Shown: positions 17,742 to 26,989, counted from the first letter of the stretch. The stretch: 64,000 nucleotides of DNA from CAIVAT01 sp049317265 (GCA_049317265.1 JBMOIP010000022.1:1-64000); one strand, 5' to 3'. Numbers and translations: made by a program. The notes: a model not told the origin generated them from the letters alone.

Positions 17742-20700
17742 ATGAAGACAATGATTTTAAAAACAGTGCTGCTATCGCTGATGGTGACCTGGGCTGGTTC
17801 AATCCATGCCCAGATCAACACCACTGCCGGGACTGTCACAAACTGTCCGGGGCAGATCGTGGTCCCGGTTATGGTGACCAACTGTAATGGCATCGGCGCC
17901 ATCTCGCTAGTACTGAATTACGACAATACCAGCCTGACCTATTCAGGCTACCAGAACCTGAACAGTGCATTGACATCCGGGCTGCTCATCATCAATGGCA
18001 CCGGGAACAAGGTGGTGATCAGCTGGGCCAATACAGTTGCTGCAAACCTTGGAAACAGTACCATGGTAGAACTTAAATTCAATGCAATACCAGGTACCAC
18101 GAGTCTTACATGGGATACCCAGACCTCCGGCAATTGCGAGTACAGCGACATCAATGGCAATGTGCTACCGGCTAGCTATACAAATGGAACTGTTACCGTT
18201 AACCAGCCACCTCTCGTTACCACCCAACCCGTTGATAAAAGTGTGCTGACCGGACAGAATACTTCTTTTTCCCTTTCGGCAACAGGAGCAGGAATCTCCT
18301 GCCTCTGGCAACTCAGTGTCAACGGAGGATCATCCTGGAGCGACCTAACCAATGTGGCGCCATATTCCGGCGTAACCACCAGTACACTTTCCCTGACCAA
18401 TACACTACTGGCTTACAATGGATACAAATACCGCTGCAGGTTAACCGGTACATGTGCACCGGTCATTTATTCCAACGTTGTCACTCTTTCAGTCATCAAC
18501 CCGATTACCACCACCCTGCCAACAGCCAGTTTTTGTCCGGGAAGCATAGTTGTTCCGGTTACAGTCAACAATTTTACCGGGGTAGCGGCATTTTCGCTGA
18601 CTTTTTCCTACAACCCTGCTTGCCTGACTTATACAGGATATCAAACACTGAATGGTTCCCTGGCCGGAGGAACCTTTGTCGCCAACGTCTCGGGCGGGAA
18701 AGTTTACATGACCTGGTCGTCGACCTCTGCGGTCACCTTTGCCAACGGTACGCTGGTCGAACTTCAATTTATCTCAGTAACCGGTAACAGCAGCCTGTCG
18801 TGGGATATAGTGAGCGAAGGAAATTGTGAATATGCCGCGTTGAGCGGATCGTCCATCACATCGGTATTTGTTGATGGCGGCGAAACCATCTATGCCTTGC
18901 CTGCGGTGACGGTGAACCCCACCAGTAAGGTCATTGCCAAGGGACAAAATACAACCTTCAGCGTGGCTGGAGGAGGATCGGGATTGGCATACGCCTGGCA
19001 GGTAAGTTCCAATAATGGCGCCAGTTTCACAGATTTAACGAATGCAGGATACTATTCCAATGTAACCACTGCCAACCTGAACATCACGGGGGCACAACTT
19101 GCCATCAGCGGGTATCAATATCGTTGCAAGATAAGCGGAACCTGTAATCCCTTTGTTTATTCAGGTGCTGCCCTTCTAACTGTACTGCCCAATATCATTA
19201 CAACTTGCGGAACAGTCACGGCATGCCCTGGACAGGTCGTCATTCCAGTTAATGTGACCGATTTTATCGGGGTGGCTGCTTTTTCTCTCACCCTGAAATT
19301 CAATCCGGCAATTGTGAACTATACCGGCTATCAGAGTTTGAATCCGGCTGTGTCGGGAGGTATCTTTACTGTCAATGCATCTGACGGATCCGTATACCTG
19401 ACCTGGTCGAACATTGCTGCGGCTACCATCGCAAACGGCGGCTTGCTGATTGAGTTGAAATTTACCGGTGTGCCCGGAACCAGCAACCTTGCCTGGGATA
19501 CACAAACAACCGGAAATTGCGAATACAGCGACCTCTCCGGGCAGATCATCTTCTCAACCTGGAATAACGGGAGTACGACCATCAACTCCCTGCCGGCGAT
19601 CTCCTCACATCCGGTCAACAAGTCAATTTATGCTTCCGGAAGTACCTCATTTTCTGTTACAGCAACAGGCACCGGAGCTGCATACTTATGGCAGGTAAGC
19701 ACTACGGGTGGGGTTTCGTGGATCAATCTTACAAATGCAGCACCCTATTCGGGTGCCAATACACCAACGCTGGCCATCAATCCTGCAGTAACCGGGATGA
19801 ATGGGTACCTTTACCGTTGTGTTGTTTCAGGAACATGTGCCCCCTCCGTTACTTCCAATTCAGGGGTGCTGACAGTTACCCAGGCTGCAATTACCACGGT
19901 AAGCGGTACAATCGCAAGCTCTTGTACGGGAAATTTGAATATTCCGGTCAATGTGACGAACTGCAGCAATGTAGGTGGCATATCGCTGACCCTGCTTTTT
20001 GATACCACCAAAATGACATTTGAAGGGTATTACGCTGTTAATGCTGCACTTTCAGGAGGACTGCTGGTGGTGAACCGTTCGGGTAACAAGGTGATCTTCT
20101 CCTGGGCATCAACTTCTGCAGCCAATATCGGAACCGGCGTTTTGGTCCAGTATCGTTTTAAAGCCAACGCCGGAATTTCAGCCACACTCAGCTGGGATAC
20201 GCCAACAACCGGAGCCTGCGAATACAGTGATCCTGCGGGAACGATCATCACCTCATTCTTTACCGGATCCAATATCTCTGTTGTTGCGAATGCTTTGATC
20301 GTGAACGCAGGCAGCGACCAGGTATTGCAACTTAGTCCTGTACAACTCAATGGATCTGCCTCAGGCGGAACAACACCTTACACCTGGTTATGGTCGCCGG
20401 CCGCAACACTCTCCAATCCGGCCATTTCCAATCCCGTAGCATCACCTGTTGTCACTACATCTTATACCCTCACGGTTACCGCAAACAACGGATGCACCGG
20501 GAGCGATGTGATGGATGTTATTGTGCCTTCAATTCCGAATGATCTGACACTCCAGGGAATAACCATTCCGTCGGGAGGCAGCCAGTGCTATAACGCCTTG
20601 CAAACCATTACGGTGGCGGGTGGTGTAACTCAGTTCGTTGTTGAGAATGGAGGAAGTGCTACGATGATTGCAGGATTGAAAATAAACTATCTTCCCGGGA

Positions 20701-21068
20701 CTAAAATCAATTCCGGGGGGTACCTGCATGGCTACATCACCACCAATGGGCAATATTGCAACGCTCTCCCTGCATCGATGGTTACAACATCCATAGAGGA
20801 TCAAATTCTTCCAACTTCGGATGGACCAGGGTTCATTCTCTATCCAAACCCTGCCACCGACCGGTTCATCATTGAATTCGAAGATGGGCACCTGCCCGGA
20901 AATCCGTCCGTGACAATTTTTGGAAACTGTGGCGGGATCATGATGGCGAACCAGGTGATGGAAGGTCTGCACCAGGAGTTTTCTCTGGCCGGGAAACCTG
21001 CCGGAATCTATTTTGTCAGGGTTGTTGTTGGTGATAAGTGTTATACAAAAAAGATGATTAAATACTGA
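17742..21068 (+). CDS. Secreted multi-cohesin-like protein with Ig-like spacers and T9SS tail
   Basis: 1108 residues from the ATG at 17742, with signal peptide MKTMILKTVLLSLMVTWAGSIHAQ. Four cohesin-like domains, each opening with a CPG or CTG motif plus V-V-V strands (CPGQIVVPVMVTNC, CPGSIVVPVTVNNF, CPGQVVIPVNVTDF, CTGNLNIPVNVTNC), containing a (S/V)L.(F/L)(N/S/K/F) strand and ending in a SLSWD-type strand. The first three are each followed by an Ig-like domain (PVDKSVLTGQNTSFSLSATG...YKYRCRLTGTCAP and relatives). The period is about 690 bases. After the fourth come a PKD-like domain (VNAGSDQVLQL) and a type A T9SS tail (FILYPNPATDR...AGIYFVRVVVGDKCYTKKMIKY). It starts 13 bases after the dockerin-like gene, so the pair is probably one operon and may interact. 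Confidence 0.85.
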   Translation: MKTMILKTVLLSLMVTWAGSIHAQINTTAGTVTNCPGQIVVPVMVTNCNGIGAISLVLNYDNTSLTYSGYQNLNSALTSGLLIINGTGNKVVISWANTVAANLGNSTMVELKFNAIPGTTSLTWDTQTSGNCEYSDINGNVLPASYTNGTVTVNQPPLVTTQPVDKSVLTGQNTSFSLSATGAGISCLWQLSVNGGSSWSDLTNVAPYSGVTTSTLSLTNTLLAYNGYKYRCRLTGTCAPVIYSNVVTLSVINPITTTLPTASFCPGSIVVPVTVNNFTGVAAFSLTFSYNPACLTYTGYQTLNGSLAGGTFVANVSGGKVYMTWSSTSAVTFANGTLVELQFISVTGNSSLSWDIVSEGNCEYAALSGSSITSVFVDGGETIYALPAVTVNPTSKVIAKGQNTTFSVAGGGSGLAYAWQVSSNNGASFTDLTNAGYYSNVTTANLNITGAQLAISGYQYRCKISGTCNPFVYSGAALLTVLPNIITTCGTVTACPGQVVIPVNVTDFIGVAAFSLTLKFNPAIVNYTGYQSLNPAVSGGIFTVNASDGSVYLTWSNIAAATIANGGLLIELKFTGVPGTSNLAWDTQTTGNCEYSDLSGQIIFSTWNNGSTTINSLPAISSHPVNKSIYASGSTSFSVTATGTGAAYLWQVSTTGGVSWINLTNAAPYSGANTPTLAINPAVTGMNGYLYRCVVSGTCAPSVTSNSGVLTVTQAAITTVSGTIASSCTGNLNIPVNVTNCSNVGGISLTLLFDTTKMTFEGYYAVNAALSGGLLVVNRSGNKVIFSWASTSAANIGTGVLVQYRFKANAGISATLSWDTPTTGACEYSDPAGTIITSFFTGSNISVVANALIVNAGSDQVLQLSPVQLNGSASGGTTPYTWLWSPAATLSNPAISNPVASPVVTTSYTLTVTANNGCTGSDVMDVIVPSIPNDLTLQGITIPSGGSQCYNALQTITVAGGVTQFVVENGGSATMIAGLKINYLPGTKINSGGYLHGYITTNGQYCNALPASMVTTSIEDQILPTSDGPGFILYPNPATDRFIIEFEDGHLPGNPSVTIFGNCGGIMMANQVMEGLHQEFSLAGKPAGIYFVRVVVGDKCYTKKMIKY

Positions 21069-21132
21069 TAGTAGATTTTTAGAGGCAAACTGTTTGAAAA
21101 TGAATTTTGTTGTATAGTGGTGCGAAGATATT

Positions 21133-21140
21133 TACATTTG
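21133..21140 (+). promoter_or_regulatory. Promoter for the small Lys/Pro repeat protein
   Basis: TACATTTG is a full match to TAnnTTTG. TTTG at 21106-21109 can serve as the -33 element (23-base spacing, slightly long). The leader to the ATG at 21165 would be about 20 bases. Confidence 0.5.
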
Positions 21141-21164
21141 TAACAGATCTTTAACACCGATACT

Positions 21165-21446
21165 ATGAAACCTGTCGTCATTGTCATGGCGCTTCTGATC
21201 ATGGCCGGGCCTGCACCGGCTATGATTCGTGTTGCCCATTCCACCTCCTCCAATTGCGAGTTGCAGAAACCCAGGTTGCCTACGGCACCTACAAAGCTTG
21301 AAACACCACCCAAACCAAAGGATCCACCCAAACCAAAGGATCCCCCAAAGATGAAGGAACCCCCAAAGATGAAGGAACCCCCAAAGATGAAGGATCCGAA
21401 ACCCCTTAAAATGCCCAAAAGTCCACCAAAGCCGCGCTGGCCTTAA
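21165..21446 (+). CDS. Small secreted Lys/Pro-rich repeat protein, function unknown
   Basis: 93 residues. Signal-peptide-like start (MKPVVIVMALLIMAGPAPA), a short linker with a single Cys, then five hexapeptides: PPKPKD twice, PPKMKE twice and PPKMKD, ending KSPPKPRWP. The tail is strongly basic and probably a polyproline-II-like extended chain. It has its own promoter box and lies between the cohesin-like gene and guaD. Similarity was not recognised to any named family. The opposite strand is also open with a Gly-Phe repeat, but the promoter and signal peptide support this strand. Confidence 0.6.
   Translation: MKPVVIVMALLIMAGPAPAMIRVAHSTSSNCELQKPRLPTAPTKLETPPKPKDPPKPKDPPKMKEPPKMKEPPKMKDPKPLKMPKSPPKPRWP
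21306..21395 (+). repeat. Five 18-bp tandem repeats in the Lys/Pro protein gene
   Basis: Five contiguous in-frame 18-base units (21306, 21324, 21342, 21360, 21378): two copies of one version (CCACCCAAACCAAAGGAT) and three of another (CCCCCAAAGATGAAGGAA or ...GAT). Copy number can change without breaking the frame. Confidence 0.85.
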
Positions 21447-21511
21447 AAAACCAGTCAGGCTGGCAGGTCATGGTTCCGGAAGATTAACGTTGTGATTGAG
21501 CGAAAGGCCGT

Positions 21512-21997
21512 TCAATAGGGGATTTTGTCATTTTTCTCACTCCACTCACTGAAGAGCTCGACAGCCTTTGGATGTGATATATGCTGAAAACTGATCATCC
21601 GTTGTTCGGGCAGAAGGTTCAGCTCTTCGTATATATGGTTGTCTTTGAATCCGATGAATGCTGCATCATGGCGGGTTGCACAGTAATATACTGCCTTTAT
21701 ATTGGCCCAGTAAATCGCAGAAAGGCACATCGGACATGGTTCACAGGTTGCATAAATAACAGCGCCTGCCAGGTCGAAATTTTTAATGTTTTTGCAGGCA
21801 TCGCGAATAGCAACAATTTCAGCATGAGCAGTGGGATCATTTTGTGAACTGACCCTGTTCCCGCCTTTCCCGATAACCTTTCCGTCCAGCACGACCACGG
21901 CGCCGAATGGTCCGCCAATGTTCTCCCTTACCGACTGAAAAGCTTCATCGAAAGCTTTATCCATGTACGATTCAATTGCCTGCATATGGAATTTCAT
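21512..21997 (-). CDS. guaD: Guanine deaminase (cytidine-deaminase fold)
   Basis: A 161-residue zinc deaminase close to the Bacillus-type guanine deaminase. It has NDPTAHAEIVAIRDAC (zinc ligand His58, proton shuttle Glu60) and TCEPCPMCLSAIYWA (zinc ligands Cys88 and Cys91). The C-terminal half, with GFKDNHIYEELNLLPEQR, fits the guanine deaminase subgroup better than tRNA or cytidine deaminases. It converts guanine to xanthine and ammonia, feeding the purine-degradation genes that start divergently at 22146. An internal Met5 is an alternative start. A TAATTTTG box lies 14 bases upstream. Confidence 0.88.
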   Translation of the reverse strand: MKFHMQAIESYMDKAFDEAFQSVRENIGGPFGAVVVLDGKVIGKGGNRVSSQNDPTAHAEIVAIRDACKNIKNFDLAGAVIYATCEPCPMCLSAIYWANIKAVYYCATRHDAAFIGFKDNHIYEELNLLPEQRMISFQHISHPKAVELFSEWSEKNDKIPY

Positions 21998-22010
21998 TTA
22001 TTATAAGTGA

Positions 22011-22018
22011 CAAAATTA
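22011..22018 (-). promoter_or_regulatory. -7 box of the guaD promoter
   Basis: TAATTTTG on the minus strand, an exact TAnnTTTG match 14 bases before the guaD ATG. It forms a divergent pair with the ygfK box at 22104-22111. Confidence 0.5.
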
Positions 22019-22103
22019 ACAGGTATATTGAATCAAAATACATTTGCCGGCCCGATCTTCCTGTTTTTTAATATTTCCGGGGCTGATTCTCATGCATTAT
22101 CTC

Positions 22104-22111
22104 TAATTTTG
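22104..22111 (+). promoter_or_regulatory. -7 box of the ygfK promoter
   Basis: TAATTTTG, an exact TAnnTTTG match and the same 8-mer as the divergent guaD box. It lies 34 bases before the GTG start of ygfK. Any purine-responsive operator is most likely to be in the 148 bases between these two genes, but none could be read. Confidence 0.5.
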
Positions 22112-22145
22112 GGCCAAATCAAGTAAAAGACTCAAAAAAGCACCC

Positions 22146-25100
22146 GTGTCAGGAAATTTCCACCCTATTCCATTGCCCGATCTTCTTCAAATGACCCTGT
22201 CAGGATTAAAACAGGACCGTTTCATGGGAATCCCGGGAAATTTGTTTTATCGTCCGCAAACTGAGGACCATTTTGGACTCCGCAGGTACGGCCGTTATCT
22301 CGAAACACCCCTGGGTGTTGCCGCCGGACCCCATACACAACTAGCCCTGAATATCGTGGCTGCCTGGCTTTGCGGTGCACGCTATATCGAGCTGAAGACC
22401 ATTCAAACCCTGGATGAGCTGGAGGTTTCAAAACCCTGTATCGACATGCAGGATGAGGGCTACAATTGTGAATGGTCACAGGAATTGAAAGTACATGAAT
22501 CATTTACCGAGTACCTGGATGCCTGGGTACTGATCCACATCCTCCGGAAGGAGCTCGGTTTCAAAGGGGAATGCGGAACCCTTTTCAACATGAGTGCCGG
22601 GTACAACCTCGATGGGATCCTGAACGACAATGTTCAATGGTTTTTTGATAAAATGCTGGACTGTACCGAAGAACTCGCCAAAGCAAAGAGCACCGTCCGC
22701 TCCTTTTATCCTGAAATCGATGAAATCGATATTCCCGTATGCATCTCTGACCATATTACGCTGAGCACCATGCATGGGTGTCCACCCGACGAGATCGAAA
22801 AGATCGGGCTATACCTCATCCGGGAGAAAAAACTGCACACCACCATCAAGCTCAATCCAACCTTGCTGGGTGCTGATGAACTCCGCAGCCTGCTGAACAC
22901 GAAACTGGGATTTTCCACAGAAGTGCCCGATCTTGCCTTTGAGCACGACCTAAAGTATCCAGATGCCCTGAAAATCCTGGCATCGCTGAGTGCAGCCTCC
23001 GTTGAAAACAACCTGCAATTCGGGATCAAACTCACCAATACACTGGAGAGTGTAAACAACAAAGATGTTTTTGGTTCGTCGGAACCCATGATGTACATGA
23101 GCGGAAGGGCGCTCCACCCGATCAGCATCCTGCTGGCACGCAAGCTCCAAAATGATCATGACGGGGCCCTTGATGTCTCCTTTTCGGCCGGGGTTGACTG
23201 TTTCAACATTGCCGACGTGCTCGCCTGCGGGATGAAGCCGGTAACAGTTTGCACCGACCTGCTCAAGCCCGGAGGTTATGGGCGGCTTCACCAGTATATT
23301 GAGAACCTTCGCACTGAATTTGAGCTTAAACAGGCTGATTCCATCGATTCCTATATTTCAAAGGTTGCCGGTTCTTCAGATCCTGTTCCCATGGCGGCGC
23401 TTCGTAACCTGAATCATTATGCCGGCCGGGTGGCAGATAATAGGGCGTATCATAAAAACTCGTTGTCAGATCCATCGATCAAAACCACCCGCGAACTTGG
23501 CTGGTTTGACTGTATTCATGCACCCTGCACTGATACCTGTCCTACTAACCAGGATATCCCCGAATATTTGTATCACACGGCTCATGAAGATATCCCTTCG
23601 GCATTTGAGGCCATCTTCCGTACCAACCCGTTCCCTTCGGTTACCGGCATGGTGTGCGACCACCTGTGCCAGTTGAAATGCACGAGGATCAACTATGATG
23701 AAGCGCTGCATATCCGGGAGATTAAACGGTTTGTAGCTGAAAATGCTTCTGCCGGTATGGGAGTTGAAAACACAGATGCTGCTATCCCTGCTCCTCCAGG
23801 TATAAGTAAACGTGCTGCCATCATCGGGGCAGGTCCGGCCGGGTTATCCTGTGGCTGGTTTTTAAGAAAGACCGGCTTTGAAGTGGACGTTTTTGAGCAG
23901 AAAAATCTTGCCGGTGGGATGGTTTCCGCCGCAATCCCTTCGTTCCGGCTTACCTCTGAGGCCATTGAAACAGATATTCAGCGCATCCTTGCTTCCGGGG
24001 TTCATCTGCATGATCATCATGTGATTGACAAAAGCCGTTTCGAGTCACTCCTGCAAGATTATGATACCATTTTTCTCGCTGCCGGAGCACAGAAATCGGT
24101 GAAGCTTAATATTGAAGGTGTTGATTCAGTGGGTGTGGTCGATCCCCTTGAGTTTTTATTTGAGGTGAAGGAAAAAGGTAAAACACTCGACGGGCAGCAT
24201 GTTGTCATCATCGGAGGCGGGAATACCGCCATGGATGCCGCACGCACAGCGTACAGACTTGTAGGGAAGACCGGCAGCGTAACCATTATTTACCGGCGTA
24301 CCATCAGGGAGATGCCCGCCGACCAGGGCGAAATTGAAGCGGTCAGGGAAGAGGGCATCACCATCATGGAACTTGTTAACCCGGTTCGTGTTCAGTCGGT
24401 CGGCGGAAAAGTTACACGCATTGTATGTTCACGCAACACCCTTTCTGTAAAAGGCAAGGATGGCAGGCCATCCCCGGTGCTTATCCCCGGTTCGGAATTT
24501 GAGATATCCTGTGATACCATTATCCCGGCCATAGGACAGGAACTGTCCATAGATTTTCTTGCCAATGAACAGTTAAAAACCAAACCCGGGAGTTACCAGA
24601 CACTCATACCGAAATTGTTTATCGGCGGCGATGCCCTGCGTGGTGCTTCCACCGCCATCAATGCCATTGGCGACGGGCGGAAAGCGGCCCTTGAGATGGT
24701 GGCAGGCATCTCTCCAATATCATCTTCTCCAAAGAGCAAAGAGAGGATGAATAAAAGTTTTCCTGACCTGCTCAAACTCAAAGCAACAAGGGAGTATGGT
24801 TTCAAACCATTGGAAACCGCTCTTGAGAACCGGCAGAATTTTAATATGGTGATCTCCTCCCTCTCCGCGGAGGAGGCGAAAAAGGAGGCAGCGCGGTGCC
24901 TGCATTGTGATGAAATTTGCAATGTCTGTGTTTCTGTTTGTCCCAACCTGGCTAACTTCGGATACCAGGTTGAACCGGTTTTTTACAACCTGGAGAAGGC
25001 GGTTCTGAAGGAGGATGGAGTTGTTGCATTTGAAAAAGATAAGGTTTTCGGTGTTGATCAGCAGTTTCAGATCCTGAACATCCGTGATCTGTGCAATGAA

Positions 25101-25445
25101 TGCGGAAACTGTTCGACATTTTGCCCAAGCAGCGGGAAACCATTCGCCGACAAACCCGGGGTCCACCTTTCGGTAAAATCGCTGAACCAGGAAGGAGTTG
25201 GTTTTTACCTGAGCCGGCTGCCCGATAAACTGGTGTTGATTTACAAGGAGAAGGAGAGTATCCGGACGCTGACCTTGACAGGTGGTACGTTTTTGTATGA
25301 GACGAACCAGGTGAAGGCAAAAATCAGCCCGGAGAACTTCAATCTGCTTGAGGTAAAATTTCTGACACCTTGTGTGAAGGAGGTGCATTTTGAGTTTGCG
25401 GCGGAGATGAGTGTGATCATGAGAGGAATATTGAATATTGATTAA
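22146..25445 (+). CDS. ygfK: YgfK-family iron-sulfur flavoprotein oxidoreductase of purine degradation
   Basis: 1099 residues, starting at GTG. It aligns along its length with E. coli YgfK from memory of the family: N-terminal dihydroorotate-dehydrogenase-like barrel (AAGPHTQLALNI, LSTMHGCPPDEIE, KLNPTLLG, MYMSGRALHPIS; 1-430), GltD-type Cys cluster (CIHAPCTDTCPTNQDIPEY...CDHLCQLKC; about 455-520), FAD motif GAGPAGLSCG (about 560), NAD(P) motif GGGNTAMDAA (about 690), and two C-terminal ferredoxin-like clusters (CLHCDEICNVCVSVCP, about 918; CNECGNCSTFCP, about 983). It is thought to be a redox enzyme of anaerobic purine breakdown; the old name selenate reductase is doubtful. It is the first gene of the plus-strand run, and its last codons lie in a dispersed AT-rich repeat. 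Confidence 0.93.
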   Translation: MSGNFHPIPLPDLLQMTLSGLKQDRFMGIPGNLFYRPQTEDHFGLRRYGRYLETPLGVAAGPHTQLALNIVAAWLCGARYIELKTIQTLDELEVSKPCIDMQDEGYNCEWSQELKVHESFTEYLDAWVLIHILRKELGFKGECGTLFNMSAGYNLDGILNDNVQWFFDKMLDCTEELAKAKSTVRSFYPEIDEIDIPVCISDHITLSTMHGCPPDEIEKIGLYLIREKKLHTTIKLNPTLLGADELRSLLNTKLGFSTEVPDLAFEHDLKYPDALKILASLSAASVENNLQFGIKLTNTLESVNNKDVFGSSEPMMYMSGRALHPISILLARKLQNDHDGALDVSFSAGVDCFNIADVLACGMKPVTVCTDLLKPGGYGRLHQYIENLRTEFELKQADSIDSYISKVAGSSDPVPMAALRNLNHYAGRVADNRAYHKNSLSDPSIKTTRELGWFDCIHAPCTDTCPTNQDIPEYLYHTAHEDIPSAFEAIFRTNPFPSVTGMVCDHLCQLKCTRINYDEALHIREIKRFVAENASAGMGVENTDAAIPAPPGISKRAAIIGAGPAGLSCGWFLRKTGFEVDVFEQKNLAGGMVSAAIPSFRLTSEAIETDIQRILASGVHLHDHHVIDKSRFESLLQDYDTIFLAAGAQKSVKLNIEGVDSVGVVDPLEFLFEVKEKGKTLDGQHVVIIGGGNTAMDAARTAYRLVGKTGSVTIIYRRTIREMPADQGEIEAVREEGITIMELVNPVRVQSVGGKVTRIVCSRNTLSVKGKDGRPSPVLIPGSEFEISCDTIIPAIGQELSIDFLANEQLKTKPGSYQTLIPKLFIGGDALRGASTAINAIGDGRKAALEMVAGISPISSSPKSKERMNKSFPDLLKLKATREYGFKPLETALENRQNFNMVISSLSAEEAKKEAARCLHCDEICNVCVSVCPNLANFGYQVEPVFYNLEKAVLKEDGVVAFEKDKVFGVDQQFQILNIRDLCNECGNCSTFCPSSGKPFADKPGVHLSVKSLNQEGVGFYLSRLPDKLVLIYKEKESIRTLTLTGGTFLYETNQVKAKISPENFNLLEVKFLTPCVKEVHFEFAAEMSVIMRGILNID

Positions 25446-25465
25446 CGAATATTGAAGTTTGAATT
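25430..25465. repeat. AT-rich 'GAATATTGAATATTGA' dispersed repeat at the ygfK 3' end
   Basis: Contains GAATATTGAATATTGATTAA and then GAATATTGAAGTTTGAATT. The repeat supplies the last residues and stop codon of ygfK. A reverse-complement relative is at 62555-62611, again over a gene end. Confidence 0.55.
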
Positions 25466-25489
25466 AGGAAAAGTTAAACCAAAGTTATT

Positions 25490-26962
25490 ATGATACCAAT
25501 TACAAATGAAGTTGTTGATCAGCTAGTATTGCAGAAAGCAGTAGATCATTATCGTGAAAAGGGCATTATTCTGCCCACCTTTGCGCAGATGCAGAACCCT
25601 GACCTGATTCCGGGCAGCATCAAGGATAAATTGAAAAACATTGGCTTATGGGACCTCCATCCGCTGAATTTATTCCGGATTACCTGGAAAAATGAGCCAA
25701 AAGCAACGGGTGGTCTTTACGGCGCCCCGAATTTCATTGTGTTGCCAAAATCACTCACCGGGATCGATGCCCGCATCATTGTAATGCTCGGCAAATGGTT
25801 CCCAACCGGTGCACATAAGGTTGGAGCAGCCTATGGCTGCCTTGCTCCGAGGATCATCACCGGCGGATTTGATCCCACCTATCACAAGGCGGTATGGCCA
25901 TCCACAGGGAACTATTGCCGTGGAGGCGCTTTCGACTCCTATCTCATGGATGTGACGGCAGTGGCCATTCTCCCCGAGGAGATGAGCCGTGAACGATTTG
26001 CCTGGCTCAAAGAGATTGGAGCGGAGGTGATCGCCACCCCTGGGTGTGAATCGAATGTGAAGGAGATTTACGACAAATGCTGGGAGATCAAGCGGACCAG
26101 GAAGGATTGCATGGTTTTCAACCAGTTCGAGGAGTTTGGAAACTCTTGCTGGCACTATGAAGTAACCGGAAATGCCATTGAAGAGGCATTCCGGATGGTT
26201 GCTGGGAATGATGCACAAATGGCAGCTTATATCTCAGCTACAGGTTCGGCCGGGACAATAGCGGCAGGTGACTACCTCCGTACAAAATTCCCCCACATGA
26301 AAGTGGTTGCATCGGAAGCTTTGCAATGTCCAACCCTGCTGATGAATGGCTTTGGGGGCCACCGGATCGAAGGAATCGGCGACAAGCACGTTCCCTGGAT
26401 CCATAATGTTAAAAATACTGACGTGGTGACCGCCATAGATGATGAGGATTGTATGCGCCTGCTCAGGCTTTTCAATGAAACAGAGGGACATGAATACCTT
26501 GCCGGAAACGGTGTTGATAAGGAACTGCTGCAAAAGCTTAACACGATTGGTATTTCAGGTATCGGCAACATCCTTTCGGCCATCAAAACGGCGAAGCATT
26601 TTGAGTATACCAGTGAAGACGTCATGGTGACCATTGCCACCGATTCGGCCGAAATGTATGGTTCAAGGTTGGAGGAACTTACCGCAGAACGCGGATCCTA
26701 TAATTTCCTGCAGGCAGCCAAAGATCATGAAAAATGCATGATGGGAACAGCTCCATCGACCATGAAAGAGCTTGGCTACAATGACCGGAAAGCGATTCAC
26801 AACCTGAAGTATTTTACGTGGATCGAGCAGCAGGGCAAGGAGGTGGAGGATCTCCGTCAACTTTGGGATGACCGTCATATCTGGCCGCAGATATTCAGCC
26901 AGCCCGCCCGCTGGGATGAACTGATCAATGAATTCAATGAAAGGACGGGACTGTTAAAATAG
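25490..26962 (+). CDS. PLP-dependent fold-type II lyase of the purine cluster (possible YgeX substitute)
   Basis: A 490-residue enzyme of the tryptophan-synthase-beta superfamily. The PLP lysine is K110 in FPTGAHKVGAAYG. A Gly-rich phosphate-binding loop follows (ATGSAGTIAAGDYL, about 250). The C-terminal extension (YNDRKAIHNLKYFTWIEQQGKEVEDLRQLWDDRHIWPQIF) is longer than in cysteine synthases. It does not have the length (about 400 residues) or active-site context I associate with 2,3-diaminopropionate ammonia-lyase YgeX. It lies 44 bases after ygfK in the same orientation, so a role in breaking an amino-acid intermediate of purine breakdown to ammonia and an oxo acid is a reasonable inference. 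The substrate is unproven. Confidence 0.85.
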   Translation: MIPITNEVVDQLVLQKAVDHYREKGIILPTFAQMQNPDLIPGSIKDKLKNIGLWDLHPLNLFRITWKNEPKATGGLYGAPNFIVLPKSLTGIDARIIVMLGKWFPTGAHKVGAAYGCLAPRIITGGFDPTYHKAVWPSTGNYCRGGAFDSYLMDVTAVAILPEEMSRERFAWLKEIGAEVIATPGCESNVKEIYDKCWEIKRTRKDCMVFNQFEEFGNSCWHYEVTGNAIEEAFRMVAGNDAQMAAYISATGSAGTIAAGDYLRTKFPHMKVVASEALQCPTLLMNGFGGHRIEGIGDKHVPWIHNVKNTDVVTAIDDEDCMRLLRLFNETEGHEYLAGNGVDKELLQKLNTIGISGIGNILSAIKTAKHFEYTSEDVMVTIATDSAEMYGSRLEELTAERGSYNFLQAAKDHEKCMMGTAPSTMKELGYNDRKAIHNLKYFTWIEQQGKEVEDLRQLWDDRHIWPQIFSQPARWDELINEFNERTGLLK

Positions 26963-26989
26963 GAGTTTAAGCAATATAAACTGAACATC

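Noticed and set aside
21041..21418. Gly/Phe-repeat frame opposite the Lys/Pro repeat gene
   Set aside because: It mirrors the 18-bp repeats on the other strand. It lacks a signal peptide and promoter box, while the plus-strand gene has both.
21447..21464. Terminator for guaD (short hairpin with T-run on the minus strand)
   Set aside because: The stem has only about four pairs (CCAG/CTGG), too weak to call, although a run of six T follows.
22146..25445. Fusion artefact in the 1099-residue YgfK frame
   Set aside because: The dihydroorotate-dehydrogenase-like and glutamate-synthase-like halves are both normal parts of YgfK, and its length fits the family.
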